Assembly: GCA_052093225.1 (NCBI GenBank)
Contig: JBQDDG010000006.1
Coordinates: forward strand, 28,822 to 92,821
Reading direction: 5' to 3'
Length of the DNA stretch: 64,000 nucleotides
Source: JB111 sp052093225
Lineage (GTDB): Bacteria > Actinomycetota > Actinomycetes > Actinomycetales > Actinomycetaceae
Shown: one piece after another, positions 8,432 to 17,117 of the stretch
How positions within the stretch are numbered: position 1 is the first letter of the stretch
Layout: each line of letters starts with the position of its first letter
Translations under genes and position numbers: made by a program
The notes under the pieces: generated by a model
Database searches by the model: none
Told to the model about the DNA's origin: nothing
The model's input: only the letters and a program-made list of their open reading frames with translations

Positions 8432-8917
8432 CTCGCCCCCCTCGTCGCCGCTCTCGCCGCACGGGGGCTGCGGCTCGCCGTCGCGGAGTCGCTGACTGCC
8501 GGGGCGCTCGCCGCCAGGCTCGCGGCCGTCCCCGGGGTCTCCGCCGTGCTGCGCGGGGGAGTGGTCGCCTATGCGAGCGACGTCAAGGCCACGCTCCTCG
8601 GCGTCGACGAGGCGCTGCTCGCGGGCGGCGGACCGGTCCAGGCCGAGGTCGCCGCGCAGATGGCGACCGGGGCTGCGCGGGCGCTCGGCGCGGACGTCGC
8701 GCTCGCCACCACCGGCGTCGCCGGCCCCGGGCCCGCCGATGGGCATCCCGCGGGTACCTTCCACGTGGCCTGCCTCGGCCCGGGCGGCGTGCGCACGCGG
8801 TCGTGGCGGGTGGCGGGGACGAGACCCGCGGTGCGGCAGGCGGCGTCCGAGGCAGCTCTCGCGCTGCTCCACGACGCTCTCGGCGACGCGCTCGGCGACG
8901 CGCTCGGCGACGCGTGA
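8315..8917 (+). CDS. cinA: CinA-family nicotinamide-nucleotide amidohydrolase (PncC domain)
   Basis: A 200-residue protein whose core (about residue 40 on) is the PncC/CinA C-terminal domain, which deamidates nicotinamide mononucleotide to nicotinate mononucleotide in NAD salvage. Motifs: LAVAESLTAGALAARLAAVPG (catalytic Ser region), GGVVAYASDVKATLLGV, and TTGVAGPGPADGHPAGTFHVA. The N-terminal ~39 residues are four to five 8-residue tandem repeats with no family match, and the C-terminus ends in GDALGDALGDA, a 12-bp repeat. The ATG at 8315 overlaps the pgsA stop (ATGA); ATGs at 8339, 8363 and 8387 are in frame and equally repeat-borne, so the true start is open. The long COG1058 domain of full-length CinA is absent, as in most actinobacteria. 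Confidence 0.88.
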   Translation: MTPRPEPRMTDRSVPRMTARPVPRMTARPGLCTTARPDPLAPLVAALAARGLRLAVAESLTAGALAARLAAVPGVSAVLRGGVVAYASDVKATLLGVDEALLAGGGPVQAEVAAQMATGAARALGADVALATTGVAGPGPADGHPAGTFHVACLGPGGVRTRSWRVAGTRPAVRQAASEAALALLHDALGDALGDALGDA

Positions 8918-9117
8918 CGAGGCCGGGAATGTCTGGCGGCATGAGGGCGTTGACCCCGGTGATGATCCCTTCGACGAACCTCGCCCGCCCCGTCGGCCGT
9001 CCCGACCGGCGAGACCTTGTCCACCCCGTTTCCACCTCGGCCCCCAGGGCCAGGTACCGTATCTCCACACCCCCGGTCGAGCAGACCGGGACGACCGAGC
9101 CCGAGAGGGGGACCCCA

Positions 9118-9414
9118 GTGCTTCTGCGCAACGTGATCGGCGACGTGCTTCGTGAGGTCCGCCAGCGTCAGGGCCGCACCCTGCGTGAGGTCTCCTCGGA
9201 CGCCAAGGTCTCGCTCGGCTACCTCTCCGAGGTGGAGCGCGGGCAGAAGGAGGCCTCCTCCGAGCTGCTCTCCTCGATCTCCGAGGCCCTCAACACCCCG
9301 CTCAGCCACATCATGCGCGTCGTCTCCGGGCGGCTCGCGGCGCACGAGCCCCTGCGTGTCCCGGACACGGTGCCGGACGAGCTGCTCGACGAGCTCACCC
9401 CCGCTGCCTCCTGA
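9118..9414 (+). CDS. clgR: ClgR-type XRE-family regulator
   Basis: A 98-residue helix-turn-helix protein closely matching ClgR, the actinobacterial activator of clp protease and other proteostasis genes. The HTH lies at about 16-70 (RTLREVSSDAKVSLGYLSEVERGQKEASSELL is the hallmark stretch). GTG at 9118 is chosen: an AGGGGG lies 6 bases upstream, and the protein then starts at the family's usual LLRNVIGDVLR. The 200-bp upstream gap has a TACCGT box at 9055-9060 as a possible -10. Position after pgsA/cinA matches Mycobacterium (pgsA3-clgR). A strong hairpin terminates it against convergent lhr. Confidence 0.92.
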   Translation: MLLRNVIGDVLREVRQRQGRTLREVSSDAKVSLGYLSEVERGQKEASSELLSSISEALNTPLSHIMRVVSGRLAAHEPLRVPDTVPDELLDELTPAAS

Positions 9415-9450
9415 CGCGCGGTGCCGGCCCATGGCCGGCCACGGATCTTG

Positions 9451-9477
9451 GACGCCCCCACCATCGGTGGGGGCGTC
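9451..9477. terminator. Bidirectional terminator between clgR and lhr
   Basis: A perfect 12-bp inverted repeat (9451-9462 with 9466-9477) with a 3-base loop sits between convergent genes. No T-tract follows, typical for this G+C range. Confidence 0.8.
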
Positions 9478-9524
9478 TCCCGTTCCCGGGGCGGTGCAGC
9501 GGGTGGGGCGATGCAGCTGGTCGG

Positions 9525-12500
9525 TCAGTCCGGCGGGTGCAGGCCGCCCGGGCCGTGCACCCAGCCCGCGGCCGCGAGCGCCCGCTCGGTGGCGCCGGCG
9601 CGGGACCGGCCCGCGACAGGTGCGCCGTCGACCTGCCGGACCGTCGCGCGCGGGAGCCGGCCGCTGCGCGCATGGGCCGCGAGCGCCTCGGCGGCGAGCG
9701 CCAGGTCCACCTCCGCGGCGGTGAGGCCGAGCACGGACCGGCCGCCGCGCTCGACGAACAGCGCCGGCGCCGCGTCCACGAGCACGACGAACGCGCCCGG
9801 CCGCCGCGAGGGTCGGTGTCCGTCCGAGGCAGGTTCCGGCCACGGCAGCGCGGCCCCGTAGGGCGAGGCCGGGTCCCCGGTCGCCAGCACGTGCACGGGA
9901 GGCCGCTCGGGCCCGGTCCGGGCGGCGCGGCGGAGCTCCTCGAGCATCGCCGGCAGTGCGAACTGCGCACCGCCCAACCCGTCGACGACGTACCCGCGCC
10001 GCACCTGTCCCGTGTCCTCGAGGCGGCGCAGCACCTCGTAGGCCGCGGGGAAGCCGCCCGCGATCTCGCCGACGCCCGCGGAGTCGCGCGTGAGGACGCC
10101 GTGCGTCTCGACGAGCTGGGCCACGCGCGCCGCCAGGGCCACGGTGGGGTCCGGGTCCTCGGCTCCGCGCCGGATCAGCGACCACCGCCCCGCGAGGTCG
10201 GCCGGGGTGGCCGCGAGGGCGGAGCTGGGACGGACCGCCGCCGTCGCCCGACGGCGCAGCCCGCCACGCAGGGGGCGGGGCGGCCGGGCGCTGCCCCGGC
10301 CCCGTACCGGGCCGGTGCCGTGCGCGAGCCGGGCCCTGAGCGGTGCGAGCGAGTCGCTCGTGACGAGACCCGCCGTCGCGAGCCACCACAGGGCGTCCCC
10401 GACGGCGGGGCCGCTGCGCGGGGCGCCGGGTGTGTCGCTGGATGTGCTGCCGGGTGTGGTGCCGGGTGTGTCGCTGGCTGCGGCGCCGGGTACGTCCGCC
10501 GGTTCGCCGAGGTCCCAGGGATTGTTCGGGTCCGGCGCGCGCGCGGCCGCGACGAGGTCCGCGAGCGTGCGGGAGCCGCCATCGGCCAGGGCCGTGACGA
10601 CGGCCCGCAGCAACGGCTCCGGCGGGGCGCCGGGCGGCAGGTCCGCGCCGGTCGGTACCGCGGAGTCGGCGATGGCTGCGGATCTGGTGGCGGCGTCGTC
10701 GGCGGTGGCGGTGGAGTCGGCGATGGCGGCGGTGGAGTCGGCGATGGCTGCGGATCTGGTGGCGGCGTCGTCGGCGGTGGCGGTGGTGCCTGCGGCGGAG
10801 GTGAGGTCGGGGACGACAGGGGCGAGATCGTCGACGGCGTCGGCGGGGAGCAGGACCACCTGGTCCGGGACGGCGGGCGCGGTGCGCGGGCCACGGCCGA
10901 CCCACACCACCTCCCCGCTCGCGACGAGCTCGTCGAGCAGCTCGGGCCGGTAGCCGGGTACGCGCGCGGGAAGGATGTGGGACTCGAGGCCCACCAGCGG
11001 TAGCGGTTGGCCCGCCAGCCGGTCGACGACGTCGAGCAGGCGGGCCGCCGCGTCTGCGCCGGAGGACGTGCGATCAGGCGACGCGGTGCCGGGGGACGTG
11101 CTTCCGGGCGAGGCGCCGCCGGCCGAGGCGCCGCCGGGCGACGTGCCGGCGGGTCGCCCGCGGTCGGCGGAGGCGTCACCGGGTGGTGTCGCGCCGGGAC
11201 TGCGCCAAGGCTCGGGCGCGACGTCGTGCCACGCGAGGCTCGCCCGCGCCAGGACACGGGGTTCGGCGGCGTCGACCTCGCCCCGCAGCAGCGCGAGCGA
11301 GCGGCGCCGGATGCGGCGGAGCACGTCGGCGTCGACGAGCTCGAGCCCCTCCGCCGCGCCGGTGACCCGGCCGGAGTCGAGCGTGCCGTCGGCCACGAGC
11401 GCGTCGATCGGTGCCCGCAGCGCCCCGACCGGGAGGCCGAGGCGGGCGGCGACGTCGGCGGCCGTGAACGGACCGTGCGTGCGGGCATGCCGGCGCAGGA
11501 GGTCACCGAGGGGATCGGCGACGTCGGCGGTGAGCTCCGCCGGGACGCCGTCCGGGAGCCGGGTCCCGAGGGCGCCACGCAGCCTGCCCGCGTCCTCGAC
11601 CACGGCCAGGTGCGGCTCGCCGGCCACGTCCACCTCGATGAGGCGGCCGGCGCCGATCAGGGAGTCGGTGAACGTGTCGACGTCGCCGGGCTCCTCGAGA
11701 CGCTCCGCCAGCTCGGAGCGAGGGATCGGGCCGAGCCGGCGCACCAGGTCGGCCGCGCCCTCGGCGTCGCGCGCACGGCTCGACTCCGTGAGCATCTCCA
11801 CCTCGGCAGCCACCTCCGTGACGGCGCGCGGATCGAGGATGTCGACGAGGTCGGCCGTGTCCCCGCCGATCAGCTCGGCGAGCAGCGAAGTGTCCAGCGC
11901 CAGCGCGGCGGCACGGCGCTCGCCGGGCGGCACGTCCTCGCCGTAGAGGAACCGCGCCGTGTAGCCCATGAGCAGCGACCGCGCCCACGGCGAGGGGCGC
12001 GCCGTCGTCACCTCGACCACCCGCACCCGGCGCCCGGCCACGGCCGCCATGAGCTCGGTGAGCGCGGGGACGTCGTAGTCCTCCTGCAGCGCCTCGCGGA
12101 CCGCTTCGAGCGTCATCGGGAACTCCGGGAACCGCGAGGCCACCGTGAACAGGGCGGCCGCCCGGTGGCGCTGCTGCCACAGCGGCTGGCGCTTGCCCGG
12201 GAACCGGCGGGGGAGCAGCAGCGCGCGGGAGGCCGCCTCCCGGAAGCGGGCCGCGAGCAGCGGGGACCCGGCGAGGGCGGCGATCACCCGGGTGCGCACG
12301 TCGCCGGCCTCGACGAGCAGGTCGTCCGGCCCCAGGTCCTCCTGCACGCCGGGCGGGAGCCGGAGAACGATGCCGTCGTCGGCAGCGAGGGCCTGCGCGT
12401 CCGCGCCCGTGCGGTCCCTCAGCGCGGCCGCGACGAGCAGCGCCCACGGTGCGTTGACCCGCCGGCCGAACAGGGAGTGCACGACGATGCGCCAGTCGCC

Positions 12501-14579
12501 CAGCTCGTCGCGGAACCGCTCCACCACGATCGTGCGGTCGTCCGGCACGGCGCCGGTGGACTCCTCCTGGTCGGCGATCCAGGCGGAGATGCCGGCGGCC
12601 GTCTCCTCGGCGACGGTGAGCCCTGGGACCGGTGCGACGGCGCCCGGCGAGCCCCACTCCCGGGCGGCGCGGCCGATCGCCGCGCCGAAGCTCGCGGGGC
12701 GGCCGAGGGTGTCACCGAGCCAGAACGGCAGGCGCCCCGGCCTGCCCGGGGCGGGGGAGACGAGCACGCGGTCGGCGGTGATCTGCTCGATCCGCCACGT
12801 GGAGTTGCCGAGCGTGAACGTGTCGCCCACCCGTGACTCGAAGACCATCTCCTCGTCGAGCTCGCCCACCCGGCGCGCCCCCGACCCCTCGCCGCCGGAG
12901 AGGAAGACGCCGAACAGGCCGCGGTCGGGGATCGTGCCGCCGGAGACGACGGCGAGGCGCGCGGCGCCGGGACGGGCCCGCAGGACGCCCGCGGCGCGGT
13001 CGTGGACGAGCCGCGGCTTGAGGTCGGCGAACTCCTCGGCGGGGTAGCGGCCGGAGAGCATGTCGACGACGCCGTCGAAGGAGCCCTGGGACAGGTCCGC
13101 GTAGCTCGCTGCGCGCCGGACCCGGGCGAGCGCCTCGGCGGGGGTCAGGTCCTCGACGGCGACCATCGCGAGGAGCTGCTGGGCGAGGACGTCGAGCGGG
13201 ACGCGCGGGACGGTCGTCTCCTCGACGTCCCCGGCGAGCGCGTGCCGGGCCGCGACGAGCGTGGGGAGCAGCTCCGCGCGGTGCACGGGCAGCAGGACGC
13301 CGCGCGAGGTGCCGCCGACCTGGTGGCTCGCGCGGCCCACGCGCTGGACGGTCGACGCGACCGTCGGGGGCGCGCCGATCTGGACGACGAGGTCCACCTC
13401 GCCCATGTCGATGCCGAGCTCGAGGGTGCTCGTGGCGACGACGCACCGCAGCTCGCCCGACTTCAGCGCCTCCTCCGCCACCGACCGCTCGGCGCGGCTC
13501 ATCGACCCGTGGTGGGCGCGTGCGAGGACGGGGCGCGTCCCGAGCGCCGTGCCCGACTGCCCGGCGACCGTGGCGGGCCACTCGGTGCCCTCCGCGCCCA
13601 CCCCCGGGCCGCCGAGCCGGCGGTCGTGCTCCTCGTTGACCTGCGCCGCCAGGCGTTCGGCGAGGCGCCGGGAGCCGGTGAAGACGATCGTCGAGCGGTG
13701 GGCCTCGACGAGGTCGACGACCCGGGCGGCCACGTGGGGCCAGACCGATGGCGGCTCGGGCCGCTCGGCGGGGGAGCCCTCGTCCCCTGGCGTTTCCGAT
13801 GCGCTGTCGGGGGCCGGGGTGCCGGGCGGCGGTCCGGGTGCGGCGAGGTCGGGGACCGGCAGCTGGACATCGAGCTCGAGCCGCCGCGGCGACGGCGGTG
13901 CCACGACGCGGACCGGCCGTCCGCCGTCGTCGGGGGTGCGGACCCCCGCGAGGGCCCGCGCGACCTCCTCGGCCGGCCGCACCGTGGCCGAGAGGCCGAT
14001 GCGCTGCACGGGGGCGGGCGTGAGGGCGTCGAGGCGCTCGAGGCTGAGGAAGAGGTGTGCGCCGCGCTTGGTGCCGGCGATCGCGTGGACCTCGTCGACG
14101 ATGACGGTGCGCACGTGCGCGAGCGCCTCGCGGGCCGCGGAGGTGAGCATGAGGAAGAGCGACTCGGGCGTGGTGATGAGGATGTCCGGGGGGCGTGTGA
14201 CGAGCCGGCGGCGGTCACCCGGCGAGGTGTCGCCGCTGCGGACGCCGGTGCGCAGCTCGGGCAGGTCGACCCCGAGGCGCGCGGCCTCGGCCCGGATGCC
14301 CGTGAGCGGCCGCTCGAGGTTCCGCTCCACGTCGACCGCCAGCGCCTTGAGCGGGGAGACGTAGAGGATGCGGGTGCGCTCGCGCTGGTCCGGCAGTGGC
14401 TCGGCGAGCATCTCGTCGATCGCCCAGAGGAAGGCGGCCAGCGTCTTGCCGGACCCGGTCGGCGCGACGACGAGTGCGTGCTCCCCGGAGGCGATCGCGT
14501 CCCACGCGCCCTCCTGCGCCGGGGTGGGGGCCTCGAAGGCGCCGTCGAACCAGGCACGGGTCGCGGGTCCGAACGTCAC
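9525..14579 (-). CDS. lhr: Lhr-family large ATP-dependent helicase
   Basis: A 1684-residue SF2 DNA/RNA-DNA helicase of the Lhr (long helicase-related) family, implicated in DNA repair in mycobacteria. Seen: Walker A TGSGKT (41-46), DEVH box (162-165), LSATVRP (motif III), then the second RecA domain with STLELGIDMGEVDLVVQ and QRVGRASHQ, a winged-helix and beta-barrel region, and a long C-terminal Lhr-CTD ending GWVHGPGGLHPPD. The C-terminal half carries at least three in-frame low-complexity tandem-repeat linkers rich in Ala, Ser, Thr, Pro and Asp that vary from the family. GTG 14579 gives the canonical VTFGPATRAWF start; GTG 14585 is the alternative. It is divergent from the DUF3046 gene. 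The family call is firm. Confidence 0.92.
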   Translation of the reverse strand: MTFGPATRAWFDGAFEAPTPAQEGAWDAIASGEHALVVAPTGSGKTLAAFLWAIDEMLAEPLPDQRERTRILYVSPLKALAVDVERNLERPLTGIRAEAARLGVDLPELRTGVRSGDTSPGDRRRLVTRPPDILITTPESLFLMLTSAAREALAHVRTVIVDEVHAIAGTKRGAHLFLSLERLDALTPAPVQRIGLSATVRPAEEVARALAGVRTPDDGGRPVRVVAPPSPRRLELDVQLPVPDLAAPGPPPGTPAPDSASETPGDEGSPAERPEPPSVWPHVAARVVDLVEAHRSTIVFTGSRRLAERLAAQVNEEHDRRLGGPGVGAEGTEWPATVAGQSGTALGTRPVLARAHHGSMSRAERSVAEEALKSGELRCVVATSTLELGIDMGEVDLVVQIGAPPTVASTVQRVGRASHQVGGTSRGVLLPVHRAELLPTLVAARHALAGDVEETTVPRVPLDVLAQQLLAMVAVEDLTPAEALARVRRAASYADLSQGSFDGVVDMLSGRYPAEEFADLKPRLVHDRAAGVLRARPGAARLAVVSGGTIPDRGLFGVFLSGGEGSGARRVGELDEEMVFESRVGDTFTLGNSTWRIEQITADRVLVSPAPGRPGRLPFWLGDTLGRPASFGAAIGRAAREWGSPGAVAPVPGLTVAEETAAGISAWIADQEESTGAVPDDRTIVVERFRDELGDWRIVVHSLFGRRVNAPWALLVAAALRDRTGADAQALAADDGIVLRLPPGVQEDLGPDDLLVEAGDVRTRVIAALAGSPLLAARFREAASRALLLPRRFPGKRQPLWQQRHRAAALFTVASRFPEFPMTLEAVREALQEDYDVPALTELMAAVAGRRVRVVEVTTARPSPWARSLLMGYTARFLYGEDVPPGERRAAALALDTSLLAELIGGDTADLVDILDPRAVTEVAAEVEMLTESSRARDAEGAADLVRRLGPIPRSELAERLEEPGDVDTFTDSLIGAGRLIEVDVAGEPHLAVVEDAGRLRGALGTRLPDGVPAELTADVADPLGDLLRRHARTHGPFTAADVAARLGLPVGALRAPIDALVADGTLDSGRVTGAAEGLELVDADVLRRIRRRSLALLRGEVDAAEPRVLARASLAWHDVAPEPWRSPGATPPGDASADRGRPAGTSPGGASAGGASPGSTSPGTASPDRTSSGADAAARLLDVVDRLAGQPLPLVGLESHILPARVPGYRPELLDELVASGEVVWVGRGPRTAPAVPDQVVLLPADAVDDLAPVVPDLTSAAGTTATADDAATRSAAIADSTAAIADSTATADDAATRSAAIADSAVPTGADLPPGAPPEPLLRAVVTALADGGSRTLADLVAAARAPDPNNPWDLGEPADVPGAAASDTPGTTPGSTSSDTPGAPRSGPAVGDALWWLATAGLVTSDSLAPLRARLAHGTGPVRGRGSARPPRPLRGGLRRRATAAVRPSSALAATPADLAGRWSLIRRGAEDPDPTVALAARVAQLVETHGVLTRDSAGVGEIAGGFPAAYEVLRRLEDTGQVRRGYVVDGLGGAQFALPAMLEELRRAARTGPERPPVHVLATGDPASPYGAALPWPEPASDGHRPSRRPGAFVVLVDAAPALFVERGGRSVLGLTAAEVDLALAAEALAAHARSGRLPRATVRQVDGAPVAGRSRAGATERALAAAGWVHGPGGLHPPD
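10423..10786 (-). repeat. Two tandem-repeat tracts inside lhr
   Basis: Tract one: 19-base near-identical units at 10423-10441 and 10459-10477 (period 36). Tract two: 53 identical bases at 10662-10714 and 10734-10786 (period 72). Both periods are multiples of three, so the frame is kept and they encode repeated Ala/Thr/Asp/Ser-rich linkers. Confidence 0.85.
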
Positions 14580-14615
14580 CGGCACATGGTGGCACCCACG
14601 TGCGACGCTGGCGTG

Positions 14616-14837
14616 GTGAAGCGCTCGCAGTTCATCTCGGCGGCCCGCGACGTCCTCGGTGACGCCGCCGCGTCGTCCTACCTCGCCGACCTCTCCCTGG
14701 CCGGGGTCGGCTACCGGACCGCGGACGACGCGCTGGCGCAGGGCTACGAGCCGAAGGTGGTCTGGGACGCGCTCGTCGACGAGCTCGGTCTCGACGAGTC
14801 CGTGCGGTGGCACCACCGGCGCGAGCTCGACGAGTAG
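14616..14837 (+). CDS. DUF3046 family small protein
   Basis: A 73-residue protein of unknown function from a family that sits next to recA in actinobacteria (Rv2738c position). Matching features: N-terminal RSQF helix, an SYLADLSLAGVGYRTADDALAQGYEPKVVWDALVDELGL core resembling the GGRTADQALAAGxxPREVW pattern of the family, and a charged end. The start is GTG 14616, preceded by a GACGCT -10-like box (14604-14609) at 6 bases; GTG 14613 is equally in frame. It is divergent from lhr and precedes recA by 238 bp, so it is probably transcribed apart from the SOS promoter. Confidence 0.75.
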   Translation: MKRSQFISAARDVLGDAAASSYLADLSLAGVGYRTADDALAQGYEPKVVWDALVDELGLDESVRWHHRRELDE

Positions 14838-14871
14838 CCGGGGCGCGACACGCTCGGCGCGTCTCCTCGTA

Positions 14872-14887
14872 TCGAACGTCTGTTCGG
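14872..14887. promoter_or_regulatory. SOS (LexA) box of recA
   Basis: TCGAAC-GTCT-GTTCGG matches the actinobacterial SOS box TCGAAC-N4-GTTCGA with one mismatch. It abuts a TACTGT -10 box at 14890-14895, so LexA bound here would block recA transcription. Confidence 0.9.
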
Positions 14888-14889
14888 CG

Positions 14890-14980
14890 TACTGTGCTCC
14901 ACAGATGACGACGCAGCTCGTCGGTCCACAGGTGTGCGGGCCGTCGGGGCGGATGTCTGTGGTCGGACATAGCGTCATCT
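14890..14980 (+). promoter_or_regulatory. recA promoter and structured leader
   Basis: TACTGT (14890-14895) is the likely -10 box of the SOS promoter, giving a leader of about 170 bases. The leader starts with an 8-base element (14903-14910) perfectly complementary to 14973-14980, with an inner 6-bp stem (14926-14931 with 14957-14962). A TAGCGT at 14970-14975 could be the -10 of a second, LexA-independent promoter. All roles are inferred. Confidence 0.45.
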
Positions 14981-15075
14981 CAGGTAGCGGCCCGGAGAGG
15001 GAATCGCCCTGACACAGGCCAGCCGAGACCGTCCATACGGGGCGCCCAGCGTCCCCAGCCGAGAGGTGAGAGTTC

Positions 15076-16215
15076 ATGCCCGCTCCCGCAGCAGACCGCA
15101 GCAAGGCCCTCGAGGCCGCGCTCAGCCAGATCGACCGCCAGTTCGGCAAGGGGTCCGTCATGCGCCTCGGCGACGAGACGCGCCCCAAGGTGCAGACGAT
15201 CCCCACCGGGTCGGTCGCGCTCGACGTCGCGCTCGGCATCGGTGGGCTCCCGCGCGGCCGTGTCGTCGAGATCTACGGCCCGGAGTCCTCGGGAAAGACG
15301 ACCGTCGCCCTGCACGCCGTGGCCAACGCCCAGCGCGCCGGCGGCATCGCCGGGTTCATCGACGCGGAGCACGCGCTCGACCCGGAGTACGCCAAGAAGC
15401 TCGGCGTCGACACCGACGCCCTCCTCGTCTCGCAGCCGGACACCGGTGAGCAGGCCCTCGAGATCACCGACATGCTCATCCGGTCCGGGGCGCTGGACAT
15501 CGTGGTGGTCGACTCCGTCGCCGCGCTCGTGCCGAAGGCCGAGATCGAGGGCGAGATGGGGGATAGCCACGTCGGTCTCCAGGCCCGCCTCATGTCCCAG
15601 GCGCTCCGCAAGATCACCGGCGCGCTGTCCGCCTCGGGCACCACCGCGATCTTCATCAACCAGCTGCGCGAGAAGATCGGCGTGTTCTTCGGCTCGCCCG
15701 AGACCACCACGGGCGGCAAGGCGCTGAAGTTCTACTCCTCCGTGCGCCTCGACGTGCGCCGGATCGAGACCCTCAAGGACGGGACCGACGCGGTGGGTAA
15801 CCGCACGCGCGTCAAGGTCGTGAAGAACAAGATGGCGCCGCCGTTCAAGCAGGCGGAGTTCGACATCCTCTACGGCCAGGGCATCTCCCGCGAGGGTGGG
15901 CTCATCGACATGGGTGTCGAGCAGGGCATCGTGCGCAAGTCCGGCTCCTGGTTCACCTACGAGGGGGACCAGCTCGGCCAGGGCAAGGAGAACTCGCGCC
16001 AGTTCCTCAAGGACAACCCCGAGCTGGCCGAGGAGATCGAGAAGAAGATCCTCGTCAAGCTCGGCATCGGTGAGGCACCGCCCGAGCCGGTCGTCGAGAC
16101 CCCCGCGGAGACCCCCGCGGAGGACGTCGTCCCGCCCGTCGCGAAGAACGCGGCGCGTGGTGCCCGACAGGCCGCGGCGGCCGGTGCCCGCAACGAGGTG
16201 CCGGTCTCGTTCTGA
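15076..16215 (+). CDS. recA: Recombinase RecA
   Basis: A 379-residue strand-exchange ATPase for homologous recombination and the co-protease that triggers LexA self-cleavage. Walker A GPESSGKT is at 68-75, Walker B VVVDSVAALVPKAE follows, then the L2 loop around INQLREKIGVFFGSPETTTGGKALKFY; no intein interrupts the gene. The start has AGGTGA upstream. The C-terminal ~45 residues are acidic then basic/Ala-rich, as in other actinobacteria. An SOS box precedes it, and recX follows after an intergenic hairpin. Confidence 0.98.
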   Translation: MPAPAADRSKALEAALSQIDRQFGKGSVMRLGDETRPKVQTIPTGSVALDVALGIGGLPRGRVVEIYGPESSGKTTVALHAVANAQRAGGIAGFIDAEHALDPEYAKKLGVDTDALLVSQPDTGEQALEITDMLIRSGALDIVVVDSVAALVPKAEIEGEMGDSHVGLQARLMSQALRKITGALSASGTTAIFINQLREKIGVFFGSPETTTGGKALKFYSSVRLDVRRIETLKDGTDAVGNRTRVKVVKNKMAPPFKQAEFDILYGQGISREGGLIDMGVEQGIVRKSGSWFTYEGDQLGQGKENSRQFLKDNPELAEEIEKKILVKLGIGEAPPEPVVETPAETPAEDVVPPVAKNAARGARQAAAAGARNEVPVSF

Positions 16216-16232
16216 CGATCGCGCACGACCAC

Positions 16233-16268
16233 GCCCCGCCCCCGAGCCGCACGGCCCGGGGGCGGGGC
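16233..16268 (+). terminator. Hairpin between recA and recX
   Basis: A 12-bp perfect stem (16233-16244 with 16257-16268) with a 12-base loop lies 17 bases after recA. It could terminate most transcripts and set the low RecX to RecA ratio, with read-through feeding recX. Confidence 0.65.
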
Positions 16269-16312
16269 CGTAGGTGGAGGCGTCGGCACGGGGCCGAGGG
16301 GAGGAGCGTCCG

Positions 16313-16978
16313 GTGAGGCGAGAACGGACCGGTGAGACGCCGGCTGACGACGGGCCGGCCGGGCCGGAGAACAGCAGACCGGAGGCGGCGGAGAACGGTA
16401 GGCCGACCGCGCCGGACGGCGGCAGGCGGGCTGAGTCGAAGGGCGGCAGGCGGGCCGCGGCGGAGGATGTCGACCCGATCGAGGCCGCGCGCGCGATCGC
16501 GCTTCGGTCGCTCGCCGCCGCTCCACGCACCCGCGCGCAGCTGGCCGAGAAGCTCGCGGACAAGGGTGTGGCCGACGACGTCGCGGAGACGCTGCTCGAA
16601 CGGCTGGCCGCCGTCGGTCTGATCGACGACAACGAGCTGGCCGGCCGGCTCGTGCGCACCCGGCACGCCGAGCGACACCAGGGCAGGCGCGCCATCGCCG
16701 CCGAGCTGAGGCGCAAGGGCATCGACGACGACGTGGCGGCCCGCGCGCTCGAGCAGCTGGGCGACGAGGAGGAGCTCGAGGCCGCCCTCGCCGTCGCGCG
16801 CGCCAAGCTGTCCTCGACCCGCTCGCTCACCCGCGAGGTGCGCTACCGGCGCACCATCTCCGCACTCGGGCGCAAGGGATTCTCGGGTGAGCTCGCCCGG
16901 CGGGCGATGCGCACCGCGCTCGCCGAGGAGGACATCGACGCCGACGCGGCCGAGGAGATCGACCTCGCCGGGGAGTGA
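16313..16978 (+). CDS. recX: Regulatory protein RecX
   Basis: A 221-residue RecX, which binds RecA filaments and limits RecA activity. The first ~55 residues are a charged low-complexity extension; the three-helix RecX repeats then follow (APRTRAQLAEKLADKGV..., LIDDNELAGRLVRTRHAERHQGRRAIAAELRRKGID..., and YRRTISALGRKGFSGELARRAM). GTG 16313 is chosen since a GGAGG lies 8 bases upstream; GTG 16274 would add 13 residues inside the hairpin tail. It is downstream of recA and probably expressed by read-through past the hairpin. Confidence 0.9.
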   Translation: MRRERTGETPADDGPAGPENSRPEAAENGRPTAPDGGRRAESKGGRRAAAEDVDPIEAARAIALRSLAAAPRTRAQLAEKLADKGVADDVAETLLERLAAVGLIDDNELAGRLVRTRHAERHQGRRAIAAELRRKGIDDDVAARALEQLGDEEELEAALAVARAKLSSTRSLTREVRYRRTISALGRKGFSGELARRAMRTALAEEDIDADAAEEIDLAGE

Positions 16979-17015
16979 CCCGGAGGGGCCACCGACCATT
17001 CGCTGCGGCCGGGAT

Positions 17016-17044
17016 TTCACCGTTGCCGGCGACGTACGTATGGT
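17016..17044 (+). promoter_or_regulatory. Candidate promoter of the lipoprotein gene
   Basis: TTCACC (17016-17021), 17 bases, then TATGGT (17039-17044). It would place the transcription start near 17051, upstream of the GTG at 17118. Confidence 0.4.
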
Positions 17045-17117
17045 TCGGGGCCGAAGCGGTCCGGACCGCGTCCCCCTCATCACGCATCACGGCGACCGTG
17101 AAAACGCCCCGATCGTC

